A stretch of 64,000 nt of DNA from Cristatella mucedo. Lineage: Eukaryota; Bryozoa; Phylactolaemata; Cristatellidae. Positions 1 through 10,700 of the stretch are shown piece by piece; the stretch's first letter is position 1, and each line of letters opens with the position of its first letter. The stretch covers positions 4,735,001-4,799,000 of the forward strand of contig WPIO01000016.1 of NCBI GenBank assembly GCA_009760855.2, in the 5' to 3' direction. The notes under the pieces were generated by a model, which searched no databases, had not been told where the DNA came from, and saw nothing but the letters and a program-made list of their open reading frames with translations. Made by a program: the position numbers and the translations under genes.

Positions 1-640
1 TATTAGAAAAGCATCACTTAAATAATAACAAATAATATTATTGCTGTTATAAGCATGGTAAACCATTGTTGGTTGCACATTACGGTATTGTTTTATTTCC
101 ATGTAGTTTGAACCCAAAAGTTCAAGGCGTGGATCTTACAGGTCATCAATGGAATCTAAACTTATCATTATACCAGTGTGTCATATCTAGTCTTGATTAG
201 GCATTTGTCCTGCTAATCAGCACTAATGAGTGGTTCTAAGATAATAGGCAGGAACATAATGCAACCAAGAATTAACATTTCAGTCAGACATTAAGCAGTA
301 TTAATAGTGTGCCAGCTCGGCTAGACCTTCAATGCAAAAACATCGTCAACCAAAAATTATGAAAAACAATCCAGGAGAGGCAAAGTATCCAAAAGAGAAA
401 ACTTCATTCCCACCCAGACTTTGCATATTGGATTGCATTTATTCAAGTTGTATGCTCCACTGAACTGGCATGCTAAATGCCAAGTTTAATAAAACAGCAT
501 AATGAATTAGACTAAGTTGGTTGATGCTAGGCATAATTAAGGCGTGACCATATAAAAAAGATATTACTTCTGCACGGATGTTCAAAACCGATAAAAGTAA
601 GTATCAAAGAAAGTAGTAGATGAAAACACGGTCACTACAA
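1..640. other. No feature recognised
   Basis: AT-rich sequence with stops in all frames. I see no repeat family, coding stretch or structured element that I can support. Confidence 0.5.
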
Positions 641-649
641 CGTGGGTAA

Positions 650-945
650 ATGAATGGAAAGACAGAAAGGGATTGACTGAGAGTGACTAGGGTTTTTGAA
701 AATCGGCAGAGTATAAGAAGTTATGGATTAAACGCCTCCATGGCAAGCAGCGAAGACAAAATTGAAAGACAGCTAGGTTGGTAAGGAAGAAAGGTAGGAA
801 GTAGGAGGCCAGAGGACGAAAGGAATATGATAAGATGCAAGAGAAATAGAGTGAGATTGATTAAACATGAAGGATAAGCAGGCTGAAGACAGACAGGAAC
901 ACATAACAAGAGGCAGACAATAAGATCACCAGTAGAGGTACTGGA
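650..945. repeat. Purine-rich (A/G) low-complexity tract
   Basis: The plus strand is strongly enriched in A and G, with many short GGAAG, GAAAG and AGACAG runs but no exact period. It is probably a decayed GA-rich simple repeat. Open frames across it are a side effect of the base bias. Confidence 0.4.
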
Positions 946-1139
946 GATAGGAAAATTAGCCTCGCCGTAGGTTTCTTATTGTATTATCTAATTGAAAAAG
1001 ATCAAATAGTAACCGTTTCAGCAACCTCATTTTGGTATGAGGGAGTCGAAACTCACTGCTTTATCTCCAGCTATGTGCGTAGTCAAAGAAGAGGCGCCAG
1101 AGGTACTAGAATTAAAGCCATGCCCTCGCACTTTCAAAC

Positions 1140-1880
1140 TTACACGTTCACACAAAACATGTTCTTATACACGCATGCAAACGCAGTGCCTAAACACGTG
1201 CACACACATGCAAACACAAGTGTAATTACAGGTGAACATAAATCTGCACAGATGTGTAAACACGCATCTGCCGAAACTTGTGAACGCTTGTGTGCACACC
1301 CCGGCGGACAAGTACACCTGTACAGAAAAAGAGCATGCACAGGTGCAGAAACACCGGGAACACACACTTGCATGCGCATAAATGTTCACAGGCATGGGCC
1401 CAGACCAGTTAACCCACGAGTGTACTCAAATGTACACACACACACACGTGTGCACACTTGCAAATGCACATGTGCACAACCATGACCACATTTATGTGCA
1501 CAAACGTGTGCTCAAACGTGTGCACACCTATGTGTACAACTAAATGCACAACCATGTGCACACAAAGGTGCTGACCCATGTGTATACAGATATGCCCACA
1601 ACACATATTCTTATACGTGTGCATATGCTTGTGCACCTACGGCTGCGCACTCACATGAATACACACACACACACACACATCTAAAAACACATGTGAGGAC
1701 AAATGTGCACAACCATGTGCGCACTAATATGATCAAACATAGGCGCAGACATATGTATACAAATGTGCACACGCCTATATGCAACTGCACGTGCACACAC
1801 ATGTGCATGTACATGTGAAAGCATATGTGCACACTCAAGTGCACATGCATGTGCACATGCCTATGTTCACACGTTGAAGC
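1140..1880. repeat. TGTGCACA-type degenerate minisatellite, array 1
   Basis: About 740 bp made mostly of variants of ATGTGCACAC separated by two or three bases, interrupted by short (CA)n runs such as the one near 1660. The core ATGTGCACAT is its own reverse complement and alternates purine and pyrimidine throughout. ORFs on both strands here (rich in His, Thr, Cys, Val) are products of the repeat and not genes. The same repeat type returns at 6740-6985 and 7530-8600. Confidence 0.8.
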
Positions 1881-1884
1881 CACA

Positions 1885-2170
1885 CCCTCTAAAATGGCAT
1901 TACTTTAACTTATTCATCATTTCCCGCCTCCAATTTTGCTGATGACTTTGTTACACCTAATTGTACAGCATACATTGCAATCTTTCCCGTGAGAGGAAGC
2001 AATTAATAGCGATGTTGATCACTATGCACGGTGCTTCAGCCTCTGAGGAAAATTTGGAAGATGTTACAATTAAATTAGCAATTTTCATTATGTTTTTGAC
2101 CGACCAAGATATGCAGAAAAAACGTTTGACTAGTAGTGGACCTGAAGAAAATCAAAATGATAAAGGTTAG
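1885..2170. repeat. Flank of minisatellite array, copy 1 of a duplicated unit
   Basis: This stretch directly follows the TGTGCACA array and resembles 8605-8820, which follows the second array. Shared blocks include a CAGCATAC word, a GAGAG..AAGCAAT block, CTGAGGAA, and a closing ATGTTTTTGA.SGACCAA block, in the same order and with similar spacing. A 69-aa frame lies here (1961-2170), but the second copy carries indels that break the matching frame, so coding is unlikely. Confidence 0.55.
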
Positions 2171-2895
2171 ACTGTCACTTGCATATAGGTCGACGTATTT
2201 AGCAAAATGGTATTCAGCCTGGCACCATGCTAGTTCTCCCACAAGATTGAGAACTGATAGTAAAATTAGGAAACTAAATCAAGATGCCAGCCGGGCTAAA
2301 TAAATGCTTGTTGAAAGTTCATATTGCATCGAGACAAGACTGCCACGGAGCTTTGCTACTCAATTCAGGGACTATTGCAATACAAGAAAAGCTTATGTAA
2401 TCTCTCAAAAATATGACAATATCAAGGACGGATATTTTTTCTGTTTTTTTTTTATAAAATGTGTGTGAAACGCTCATTGTATACATATTCCAACCATGTG
2501 AAAAATACCAAAAGAATGACATCTACAGATTTGTGCAGTAGCATGTGTTGGTGTACCGACCCAGCCTTGGTGATACGGATGCTGGGGTCTCAAATATCTT
2601 TGGCCAGATAAGGAGTCTGTAAAAGAGACTAACGGTGGTTTGTACAGAGTCACCATGGGCAGTTTCTCTGCTAAGGTACTCGGACCACTATGTTCACATA
2701 TATAGCCCTCTTCAATGTCTCTTTAGCTGCCACTTTCACGGGAATCGGCTGTCATGGTTGTGAGTAGACAAAGATGATTCTCTTTCCCTTTAATGACTAC
2801 TGAGATGTTGGGGCTATTGAAGGAGGTCTCACAAGCAGCTTAACTGCTTAGAACGATTTCTGAAACACCGATGCTGGCTACACTAACGCCTCATG
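2171..2895. other. No feature recognised
   Basis: AT-rich, stop-rich sequence with one short poly-T run near 2440. No recognised element. Confidence 0.4.
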
Positions 2896-2899
2896 ACAT

Positions 2900-3205
2900 A
2901 ATAACATTGATAATAATAACAAGAAATGTTTTGGAGCCCTTAGAAAACTTAACCTTTTACAGGACAGGCACTTCGCACTAGATGCTTAGGAAGCATGATC
3001 CAATGGTTAGCAGTAGCATGCTCAATGGCAACAAGTATAACGTGGTCAGAGGTGACATCCAATGGGTCAGCAAGCAACTATGGTTAGTGGCAGCACCCAC
3101 AGTGTCAAGAAGAGTGAGTACACAAAAGCCGAATCGCAGTGCTTCTTGATAAAATACAATGACCACCGGAGGAGTAGCACAATTAATTTGGTCTGTAAGG
3201 AATTA
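2900..3205 (-). mobile_element. LINE-A 3' end, strongly decayed
   Basis: On the minus strand the order of words matches the 3' untranslated end of the better LINE-A copies (54480-54735, 59076-59290). These are the TTATTATTAT-like tail at the left edge, the remnant of the agagattgagttct box, a TCAAGCATGAT-like word, and the GTCAGCATGC and GTGGTTAGTGGCAGC words. It is 5'-truncated and carries no coding sequence. Confidence 0.55.
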
Positions 3206-3209
3206 CTCA

Positions 3210-3855
3210 TGGGAAACTGCAACCGCAAAGGTACACACTCTATTCAGCCAGCTAAATAAAGAAAAAACAGGATGTCTACTGTGAGACCAGGCCGGATAAT
3301 GCATCGGGCGGAGCCAGAGCTTGTTACTAGGGAAAAACAAGTTAGCTAGATAGACTGTTATTTGCACTTCTCATGGCCCAAACATCACGTTCCAAAGTCA
3401 ACCCTAGGCCAGGAAGGATAGCACCAATGAGAACAGCTGTGTCCACCGCTCCTATCTAATCAAACGCAGATGAAAAGCAAAGCCAATAAAACGTAAGTTT
3501 TTAGTATTTACTTATCCCACGTTCGCATGCCTTATCCTTTAAAATTCTCTTTCACCTGCTTAATCGAAAGCCCACAGCTGAGCTGTACACACAGCTATGC
3601 TCACCTCTTTTAGATCACTGTACTGGTATCCATAACCCAACATGTGAAACTGCCATACCTGACGTGTTGGTTCCTCTTGATGCTGTTAACTTGCAGCAGT
3701 AAATAATATTTCCGGGATTTACGAGGGCCATAATTTTGGCTGAATGCTACCTCACTTTAGTTCCAGCGTGGCTACTCCAACTGCACTTGCTTCAGTGCCA
3801 GTGACTGTGCTTACCCAACCTCAATGCCTCCATCTATTCCAGAGAGCCATACAAA
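3210..3855. other. No feature recognised
   Basis: Mixed composition, no repeat or coding stretch that I can support. Confidence 0.4.
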
Positions 3856-3859
3856 ATGT

Positions 3860-4035
3860 TTTATCTATTAAATTATCTATTAAATTTATATATTAAATGT
3901 TAAATATTAAACATGAAATACTATTAAATATTAAATAAATGATAATAATATAAATAATAATAATATAATACAATAAAATAATAATATTATTAATAATGAA
4001 TAATAAATATTAAATACTAAATATTAAATGCATTA
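3860..4035. repeat. AT-rich simple repeat (TTAAATATTAAA / AATAAT)
   Basis: About 175 bp composed almost entirely of A and T, with phased TTAAATATTAAA and AATAATAAT words. It behaves as a decayed trinucleotide or tail-derived microsatellite. Confidence 0.75.
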
Positions 4036-4544
4036 AATTGATCTATTATTGTTGTATTTGTTTTTTGCTTTTAACAGACCTCCAGCATAAACTATTACGC
4101 AATGAAGTCATCTTGATCGAGGCCGCCCTTACATAGTGACCCTACATACCTCATGGCCCTGACTCGAGTGCCAGCTCTAGCTTTGTACTCCCATCTAAAT
4201 CAAAGTTTCATGAACCTCAGTGCTACCCTAACCTGGAATAAATAACTATTTCAGAGTATGAGCACAACAACTAATCTCTATGACAATGTGTTTGCATCGT
4301 CACCGCATATATTTAAAATGAAATAATTTTCTACTACTAAGATCATATTGGAATATAAATCTATCACGTCAACTAATAGGCTGCAGCCAAATTGTCTTTT
4401 GCAGAGTCGTGATTGGTATAAATAAGTGAAAGTACTACCTGCCACAGATCTTGCGATATGGAATTGAAGAAGCGAGTTTCAGAAGTGGCTTGTGGCACGT
4501 CCAAAAAAGAGTACACATGGCTGTCGACTTTTTCAACAGTTTGA

Positions 4545-4725
4545 GAAGTAATAACAATAATAAGAAGCAAAATATTAAATTTGCATAGCACCCCCAAGGA
4601 ATTGTTCTTCTTTGTAAGCACTTCAACACGTTTTTAAGTAAGCATGATACAGAAATAGTAGTAACGTGCAACATTTCATCCAGCTTAGCATGGTTAGAGA
4701 TGACGTGCACCGTCTCAACATGAAT
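4545..4725 (-). mobile_element. LINE-A 3' end fragment
   Basis: Left edge AATAACAATAATAAG matches the reverse complement of the (TTA)n LINE-A tail. It is followed by a degenerate copy of the conserved 3' box, then a TAAGCATGATA word and the TTAGAGATGACGTGCAC word found in the same order in 55600-55740. 5'-truncated remnant. Confidence 0.5.
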
Positions 4726-4780
4726 GCATTAATTTGATAACTCATCTTTATATGCTTGCTAATTAGCGATGGGCACTTAG

Positions 4781-5500
4781 CAGTGAAACTCGAGTCGTCC
4801 AGTGATTTACCCAGGTGTCATAAGGTTTTTAATGCACATGCAGCTGCAGATGTTCGGATATGCTAATGCAGAACCAATCAAACAACACAAATCGAAATAA
4901 TCAGAGAAGTAATATTGTCTATTACTGTAATTTAGCCTTCTAACATGACCCAACCATGTTCTGACAACAGAGCGGCTAAGGTCGGAACGAGACCCACGGC
5001 GTTAAATGAGCTGGCGCCTGCGCAGTGAGGACAATGAAGTTATCCTGTATGCTAGAACGAGTGCACTTGCTCATGCGTGTGCATGGCCGGTGCGGTTTCT
5101 CAGGCTTGCGATCGCGCATGCTTTGGGGTCGCGCTGGCGAGCGGTCATCCACACATGCGGTCGAGCAGGCGCTCATTCCTGTAGGCACGAAGGCAGGCGA
5201 GCGACCGGTAGCGCCAGCGCTCGGTCGTGCCCACGGGTGATCGAGACGGCTTACGGTCGGAGATATGCCCAGTGATGTAAGCGCCAGGTGTCGCAAGCGC
5301 CGATCACTCAGGCTACAGGTCTCGCACGTCAGCTGTCGCGACACCGCCCACTTATGCAGGCGCCGGGCAAACAGGTGCCAGGCGAGCTGTTGCCCAGACG
5401 CGCTGGAGCCAGGTCGCACAGGAGCACAACTACACCTACCGCAGTACTCTATCTGGCCACAACTATTTTGCAAGTAGCTGAGCGCTGCTGCATTCAATAT
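4781..5500. repeat. Composite repeat: tRNA-like word plus GC-rich core (copy 1)
   Basis: Begins with CAGTGAAAC followed by a CGTC.AGTG word that resembles a tRNA A box. About 230 bp on, it enters a GC-rich core with GGCGCCTGCGCAGT and many GCAGGCG, GGCGAGCG and TGTCGC words up to about 5430. The same start word precedes GC-rich cores at 10281 and 22722. The core keeps frames open on both strands (173 aa on the minus strand), but the protein is low-complexity and has no recognisable domain, so I do not call a gene. Confidence 0.4.
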
Positions 5501-5504
5501 CTGA

Positions 5505-5980
5505 GATACTACCCGTCAGATTAAGCATGATCCAGAAACTTGATAGTCGCACACCGGCCGGTGAATGAAGCCACTGGCGGATGGAAAGCTCCTATCAACC
5601 AACCGATCAGGTTATTCGGTGTGGGTAATGCTGCCAGTGCCTGGCATGACCCAGGGTAGGTGGCTGCCAGCACGGTGCCCCTACTTGGCAAGCCGATTGG
5701 CAGTTGCACCACGCTCTCTGTAAGGTTGAGCTGACAATTTCTGGCTGTCAATTCGGGTTCTAGATACCTCAACAGAACACTACTTTTAAAGCTTTGATCA
5801 CAACTTACCATTCAGCTATGCTTACTGTAAAGCCGTTGTAAAATTCCTCGAATATTTTTTAGTTGTCCGACGAAGCTATGAGCATGTCTTTGTCTCGACC
5901 CACGCTAGTAAGTGTCTTTACTGGATAAAGGTATTTTTCAGCTCGTTCTATGCTGGTTGCTTCCTTTCAACATAACGAAA
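5505..5980. other. No feature recognised
   Basis: Mixed composition. A 96-aa minus-strand frame (5521-5811) has no recognisable domain. Confidence 0.35.
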
Positions 5981-5983
5981 TAC

Positions 5984-6109
5984 AAGCTGATTTAAAAGCT
6001 TATTTTGTATAGCGACAGAAAAGCCTTTACGGCGATCATCACAACTTGTGAATTCAAAGCAATGACTCCGGATCGAGCTGTTGAAAAGGAACTGCTTCAC
6101 CTAGTATGC
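5984..6109 (-). mobile_element. SINE-1 copy, decayed
   Basis: Reverse orientation. AGCTGATTTAAAAGC, then TTGTATAGCGACAGAAAAG, then CCTTTACGGC, matching the body of the better SINE-1 copies at 28482 and 35075. The tRNA-like head is degenerate, with no clear B box, and ends at CACCTAGTATGC. Confidence 0.6.
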
Positions 6110-6114
6110 AATAA

Positions 6115-6735
6115 CTGCTCAATAGTGCCCTAACACGATCAATGTGAGGGAGGACTTTTCTCAGTCAAATCAGAGCCCTAAACGAGCTCGTGGCTTGCGT
6201 ACGATGTCAGCCGACTACTCAAATGATAGTATGCCGTGTCCTGTGCCAGTGTCTACCTCTGCAAAATCTTGCACTTAAAAGTTATAAGTCAGATCATTAT
6301 TAATCATTGTCCACCACGAGCATTTACAATGACAGGTAGGTCAGAGCACTAAAGGTCGATTAAACAGCTCAGAACAATGTGAAGCAGCCAAAAAGCGTCT
6401 AATACTAAATTAAGTAGCAACACGGCAGCTGTCGGGCATATTATTACAGGGGTGACATTGTTGCCACAAGGCTAACAAAAAGCTTGGTTTAGTGTTTAAA
6501 CTTGATTTCTGATATATTCAGTATCTCTACATTCTGTAATACTGTAGCCTGGTACATCCTAGCTGCATGATGTTTGTAGAGATAGAAAAGTCGGCATGCG
6601 ATGGTTCGATGAAATACAATGGAATATAGCCACAGCACTGCCTTGTATCAGAAAGGTGCAGCAGCACACTAGCTAGTATGGCTTGGCAGCAATTGTCTGT
6701 AGTAGCATACTGGGGTGCTCAAGCCAAAATGCTGA
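6115..6735. other. No feature recognised
   Basis: AT-rich sequence without a recognisable element. Confidence 0.35.
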
Positions 6736-6739
6736 GCAC

Positions 6740-6985
6740 ATATGTTTGTATACTTATGCGGAAGTAAGTGCTTACACCGGTGCACTGATATGTACACATA
6801 AATGCAGATCGATGTGTGCACAAACATGCAATGAGACATGTGGTCACACATGAGTACCCACGTTTGCCCACACGTAGACAGACATATGCATTGAGATGTT
6901 CACATGCAAATGCAAAGTGATGCTCAAGTGCATGTAAAAATACATGTGCACAGGCATGTACACACACCAATGTACATAATTGTGA
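6740..6985. repeat. TGTGCACA-type minisatellite, short array
   Basis: About 245 bp of decayed ATGTGCACA and ACATATGTT words, the same type as the arrays at 1140 and 7530 but more diverged. It lies just left of a LINE-A tail and may be a split-off part of the 7530 array. Confidence 0.6.
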
Positions 6986-7024
6986 GCAGAGATTTCATCA
7001 AATCTAGGCATTAGATGTACCCTA

Positions 7025-7490
7025 TCTGATACCTATCAGATCAACTACCCCATCGTCCCACCCACTTTTCGGATACTGTTTACCTATACCTCGTACAAGC
7101 CTCAAATTCCATGGAGACCGTTGGAGACATTTAGTTCGTATGCTACCAAAGCCTGGAAATCACTCCCGACTTACGTCACGATATCCCCAGACTTGACCAC
7201 ATTTAAAAAGGAATTAAGAACGCACCTATATATGACAGGATTTAGTGGGTCACTGTGATTTGTTCTTTGTGTGCTTATGCATGCTGACACTGTGCATGGT
7301 GCCTTTAACCATGCTTGCATACTGCCCCTGGGCATGTCACCCCTAACCTTGTTGTTCAGGTAGTTTATCAAGCATGATACCCCTCACCATTCAATCGTGT
7401 TTCCTTTGCAGCAAATTTAAAGCACCTAGAAAGAGATTGAGTTCTCTGAGAGCACTTTAACCAGTGTATAATAATAATAATTATTATTAC
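7025..7490 (+). mobile_element. LINE-A 3' end
   Basis: Contains a decayed copy of the ORF2 C-terminus (a frame equivalent to F-x-D-S..I-P-R-T-x-L-K-F, then S-Y-x-x-K-A-W-K at about 7139-7160), followed by the 3' UTR words ATTTAGTGGGTC, TGCATGCTGACACTGTGCAT, CAAGCATGATA and AAAGAGATTGAGTTCTCTGA. It ends in a (TAA/TTA)n tail near 7488. It is 5'-truncated, as is usual for LINEs, and sits between two minisatellite blocks. Confidence 0.75.
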
Positions 7491-7858
7491 ACTGATCTGG
7501 AATAACACCTCTGAATACAAATAGGGACACTCAAATGTTCACACACATGTTCGCACACATGTGCACACACATGACCACAGCCATGCGCACTGACATGTGC
7601 ACAGTTACGTGCAAAGACATGTGAACACACACGCCCACAAATATTTGTGCACATGTGTGCATGGCAATGTGCCCATACATTTCCTCATAAATGTTCAAAT
7701 ACATCTGCACATATTTGCGAAGACACATTTTACGCACTTGTGCATACACGTGTAAATACGCCTCTGCGCACGCGTGTACACACTCAAATGCACAGAAAGG
7801 AGCAGGCGCATATGCACACACAAGTGCAAACACACACACACACTCACACACGCACACA

Positions 7859-7865
<7 letters not shown>

Positions 7866-7918
<53 letters not shown>
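7866..7918. repeat. (CA)n microsatellite
   Basis: Nearly pure CA dinucleotide run of about 50 bp inside minisatellite array 2, with impure CA sequence on both sides. Confidence 0.9.
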
Positions 7919-7922
<4 letters not shown>

Positions 7923-8319
7923 CACACACACACACACAAACACACCAGCACAGAAATGTACACCAACATTTGCACAGACGTGTGCACAAACAAGTGTACA
8001 CTAACATGCAGACAGGTGCACACATATGTGAATACACATGTGAGAACACACATGCTAAACCAAGACCACATTCATGTGCACTAACGTGTGCACGCACATG
8101 TTCAAACTAATGTGCCGACCTTTCGCACCTATTGGCACATATATGAACACAAACATACTTATGTGAGTACAAATGTGAACACCAATGTGCACACCCATGT
8201 GCACAGAAATGTGCACAGACATGTGTATGCACATGTGCACACCAATGTGCACACACATAGACACATAAACAAATACTAGCTGATTAAATAAAGTGCACAC
8301 ACACACATACATAAATAAC

Positions 8320-8479
8320 ACTAGCTTATTAAACAGCCTCTTCTTGTATAGGGACAGAATAGTCTTTACGGCTATCACCACAGCTTGCCGTGGCAATAAA
8401 GGGATCGCCCACCGCCGCAGGAATCGAACCCACGACATTGGGATCGAGCTCGTGAAAGCCACCACCTTACCTAGTATGC
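8320..8479 (-). mobile_element. SINE-1 copy inserted in minisatellite array
   Basis: Reverse orientation. Body words CTAGCTTATTAAACAGCC, TTGTATAGGGACAGAATAG and CTTTACGGC are followed by the tRNA-like head with the B box complement GGAATCGAACCCACGAC and the A box region CACCTTACCTAG. The first bases of the head (complement of CCATTACGGCTC) are missing, so the 5' end is short. TGTGCACA sequence lies on both sides. Confidence 0.8.
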
Positions 8480-8604
8480 TCACACTTGTGCACCCACATA
8501 TTCGTGCACAAGCAAATGCACTTGTGTACATTCATGTACACACGCATGTGCATGAACACGTGCACATGCCTACATGCACACATTAAAGCCAACATTTTTA
8601 CAGT

Positions 8605-8820
8605 GTCAGTAATTCTTTCAATCAGCATCTCCCACTTCAATTTAGGAGACGTTGTTGCTGTCACTTCTGCAGCATACTTTCTAATTTGCCGAGAGAGAAA
8701 AAGCAATCAAAAGCCAGTTTTAGCAGGATGCAAGTACTGCAGCCCCTGAGGAAGGTTAGAAGATTTTGCACTGAAATCAGCAATCATTACCATGTTTTTG
8801 ATGGACCAACGGTCATCATG
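8605..8820. repeat. Flank of minisatellite array, copy 2 of a duplicated unit
   Basis: Matches 1885-2170 in word order (CAGCATACTTT, GAGAGAAAAAGCAAT, CCTGAGGAAGG, ATGTTTTTGATGGACCAA) with several small indels. This shows that array and flank belong to one larger repeated unit. Confidence 0.55.
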
Positions 8821-8829
8821 AATGACTTA

Positions 8830-9195
8830 AATAAACACCATTGGCAAACTGTTTAACTACGAATATCCTTGTCAAATTTCTCTTGTGAGGTTACTTTAAA
8901 GTATGGCTGCTCTCGAAGGACAGAGTAAACAGCATAATGGCTATACTCATAGCTTTTGTGATTTAGGACCGGTTGGGTTGAAGGGCTAAGAGCTTTACAA
9001 AATTTTTATCTGCTTATCCCCTACTCTGATAAACTTTTGGTCCAGTGCCGTTCCAGTGCCTTTCCGACTTCAAGTGGCCGTTCAGAGCTCGGTGCAATTA
9101 CTTTTATCAAGGTGGTACGTAGATCATAGCACCACCCTAAACCTAAAAGTAGCCACAACTTTAAGTTTCGCATCTAGCACGGCCGCTGCATCAGA
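8830..9195. other. No feature recognised
   Basis: Mixed sequence with no recognisable element. Confidence 0.35.
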
Positions 9196-9199
9196 GAGC

Positions 9200-9360
9200 A
9201 TATATGTATAAAATAAATATATAATTCATTTGTTTAGCACCCTAGGAGAACATAACCTCTATTCAGGTTATTGACATATGACACAGGGCTCGACCCCACG
9301 ACCTCGGCCAGATCTTGGTCGGTGCGAGTACCTTTACCACTGGGTCAAACCAGCTCTCAT
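9200..9360 (-). mobile_element. tRNA-derived SINE, second type
   Basis: On the minus strand a tRNA-like head runs from GAGCTGGTTTGACCC, with A box-like TGACCCAGTGGTAAAGG and B box-like GGGTCGAGCCCTG at normal spacing. It is followed by an AT-rich tail with an ATATATAATTC word. The body differs from SINE-1 although the heads are alike. The loops do not keep a full tRNA cloverleaf, so this is not called a tRNA gene. Confidence 0.5.
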
Positions 9361-9539
9361 TACACATCACCGATCTTGCAAAAAGGGTGAACTATTTTAA
9401 AATACTGAAATCCCTTTAGGATAAAGCGCTGGCCTTAGGATATGGCCCTTTAAAAGCAAGTTTAACTGGTGACTCGTGGACGCAACTTATAACTGACATG
9501 CATAGCGGCCAATTTTTATTGCAGTCACGTACTATTTAC

Positions 9540-9740
9540 AATATTAAAGGTAATAAACAAGATATAATATGCATATCTCACTCAATGAATTTATTCTATG
9601 CACTTCGTCGTACTGTAAGGTAAGCAGGATAGGATGGATTGTGATGACAAGTACACTGTCAGTCAGCATAACGTGGTTAGAGGAGGCAAACACACTGACA
9701 CCAGAAAAAACAAGCTTTGTGGTAGCATAAAAAGTGTCAG
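9540..9740 (-). mobile_element. Possible LINE-A 3' remnant
   Basis: Weak resemblance to the LINE-A 3' UTR on the minus strand: an AT-rich left edge, then GTCAGCATAACGTGGTTAGA and a GTAGCATAAAAAGTGTCAG word with the same spacing as the GTGGTTAGTGGCAGC..GTGTCAG words elsewhere. Very diverged. Confidence 0.3.
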
Positions 9741-9744
9741 TACC

Positions 9745-10275
9745 CGTTGGAAAACGCAGATGACACATTTCAGCTACGTACGTGGCCATAGACTTTATGT
9801 AATAGGTATATGCTCAGTCGATGGCAGATGGCACAGCTTTAAATGAACAACCGCATCCAACGCTTGAGTGTGGGAGTTTTTGCCCTTGATGCTGACAGCT
9901 CGTCAACGCCGCTTGGGCCATGCAAGTGCTGAAGCAGGACACATTTCAGAGTATCCAGCTTCCTTAAACCACCATAGGCATTTACCTCGCTGCATTCTTT
10001 TATCTCGATGCCACTGCTACTATGCTGCACACTTCTAGCTCGGCTCCAACCTCAAATAGACTGTACCCGGTTTACTCAGTGCAAACTCACTAGGCTGCAC
10101 GAACCTATCTCATTGTTGCTCATTTTAATACAAACCGAGATCGAGGCCATCTGCATCCGTGAGCCGATACTCCATTTATCAGATTCAGAGCATGCATCCT
10201 ACTCTGAGTTTATGAGGGAAGTAGAGATTATTTTGACATCCGCGTCTCAGCACACTGGCTAGTACATGACAGGCA
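9745..10275. other. No feature recognised
   Basis: Mixed sequence; an 84-aa frame at 10008-10262 has no recognisable domain. Confidence 0.3.
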
Positions 10276-10280
10276 AGTAG

Positions 10281-10700
10281 CAGTGAAACCCCGCGTTGTC
10301 AAGTGATTAGCTGCGGTATCTTTGGATTAACTTTAGACAAACTGCAGATTTGGCATACGTGCTCAATTTAGCACCAATCTGTCCAACAAAAATACAAATT
10401 TTAACGACTCAATCAAGTTCATCACTCTAACTTAGCCAGCCAAATTGCCCAAATCAGGCTCTAGCCGCTGCACATCCAGGCGCCTGCGCAGTTATGTCAG
10501 CGATGTTGGCGCATGCGTTGAGACGAGCGCCTTCCTACATTCGCTTGCTTGGCCTGCTGTCGCCCGGCGTGTTGTCCCCCTGTCGCCCAGGCGCGCTGTC
10601 ACCCTGGCGCGCAGTCTCCCATGTCGCCCCGGCACGCTGTCGCCCCTGTCGCCCTGGCGGGCTGTCTCCCTGGCGCACACTCACGCGTACTGCAGCAGCG
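10281..10700. repeat. Composite repeat: tRNA-like word plus GC-rich core (copy 2)
   Basis: CAGTGAAACCCC and a TGTCAAGTGATTAGCTGC word at 10281-10314, then about 200 bp later AGGCGCCTGCGCAGT (10478-10492). From 10545 to 10680 there is an irregular minisatellite built of CTGTCGCCC, CTGGCGCGC and CTGTCTCCC words. ORFs on both strands here are driven by the repeat. Confidence 0.45.

Larger units (their letters stand above)
7530..8600. repeat. TGTGCACA-type minisatellite, array 2
   Basis: Degenerate repeat with a clear 12-bp period at 8165-8265, where the unit is NNATGTGCACAC. A pure (CA)n run is embedded at about 7866-7918, and a SINE-1 copy interrupts the array at 8320-8479. The long ORFs on both strands are repeat artefacts. 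The right flank (8605-8820) resembles the flank of array 1. Confidence 0.8.

Noticed and set aside
4976-5497. 173-aa minus-strand ORF
   Set aside because: Lies in a GC-rich irregular repeat. Two plus-strand frames are also open, and the protein has no recognisable domain.
7531-8110. ORFs of 139-188 aa in the minisatellite array
   Set aside because: His-Thr or Cys-Val repeats translated from CA and TGTGCACA units, in several frames at once.
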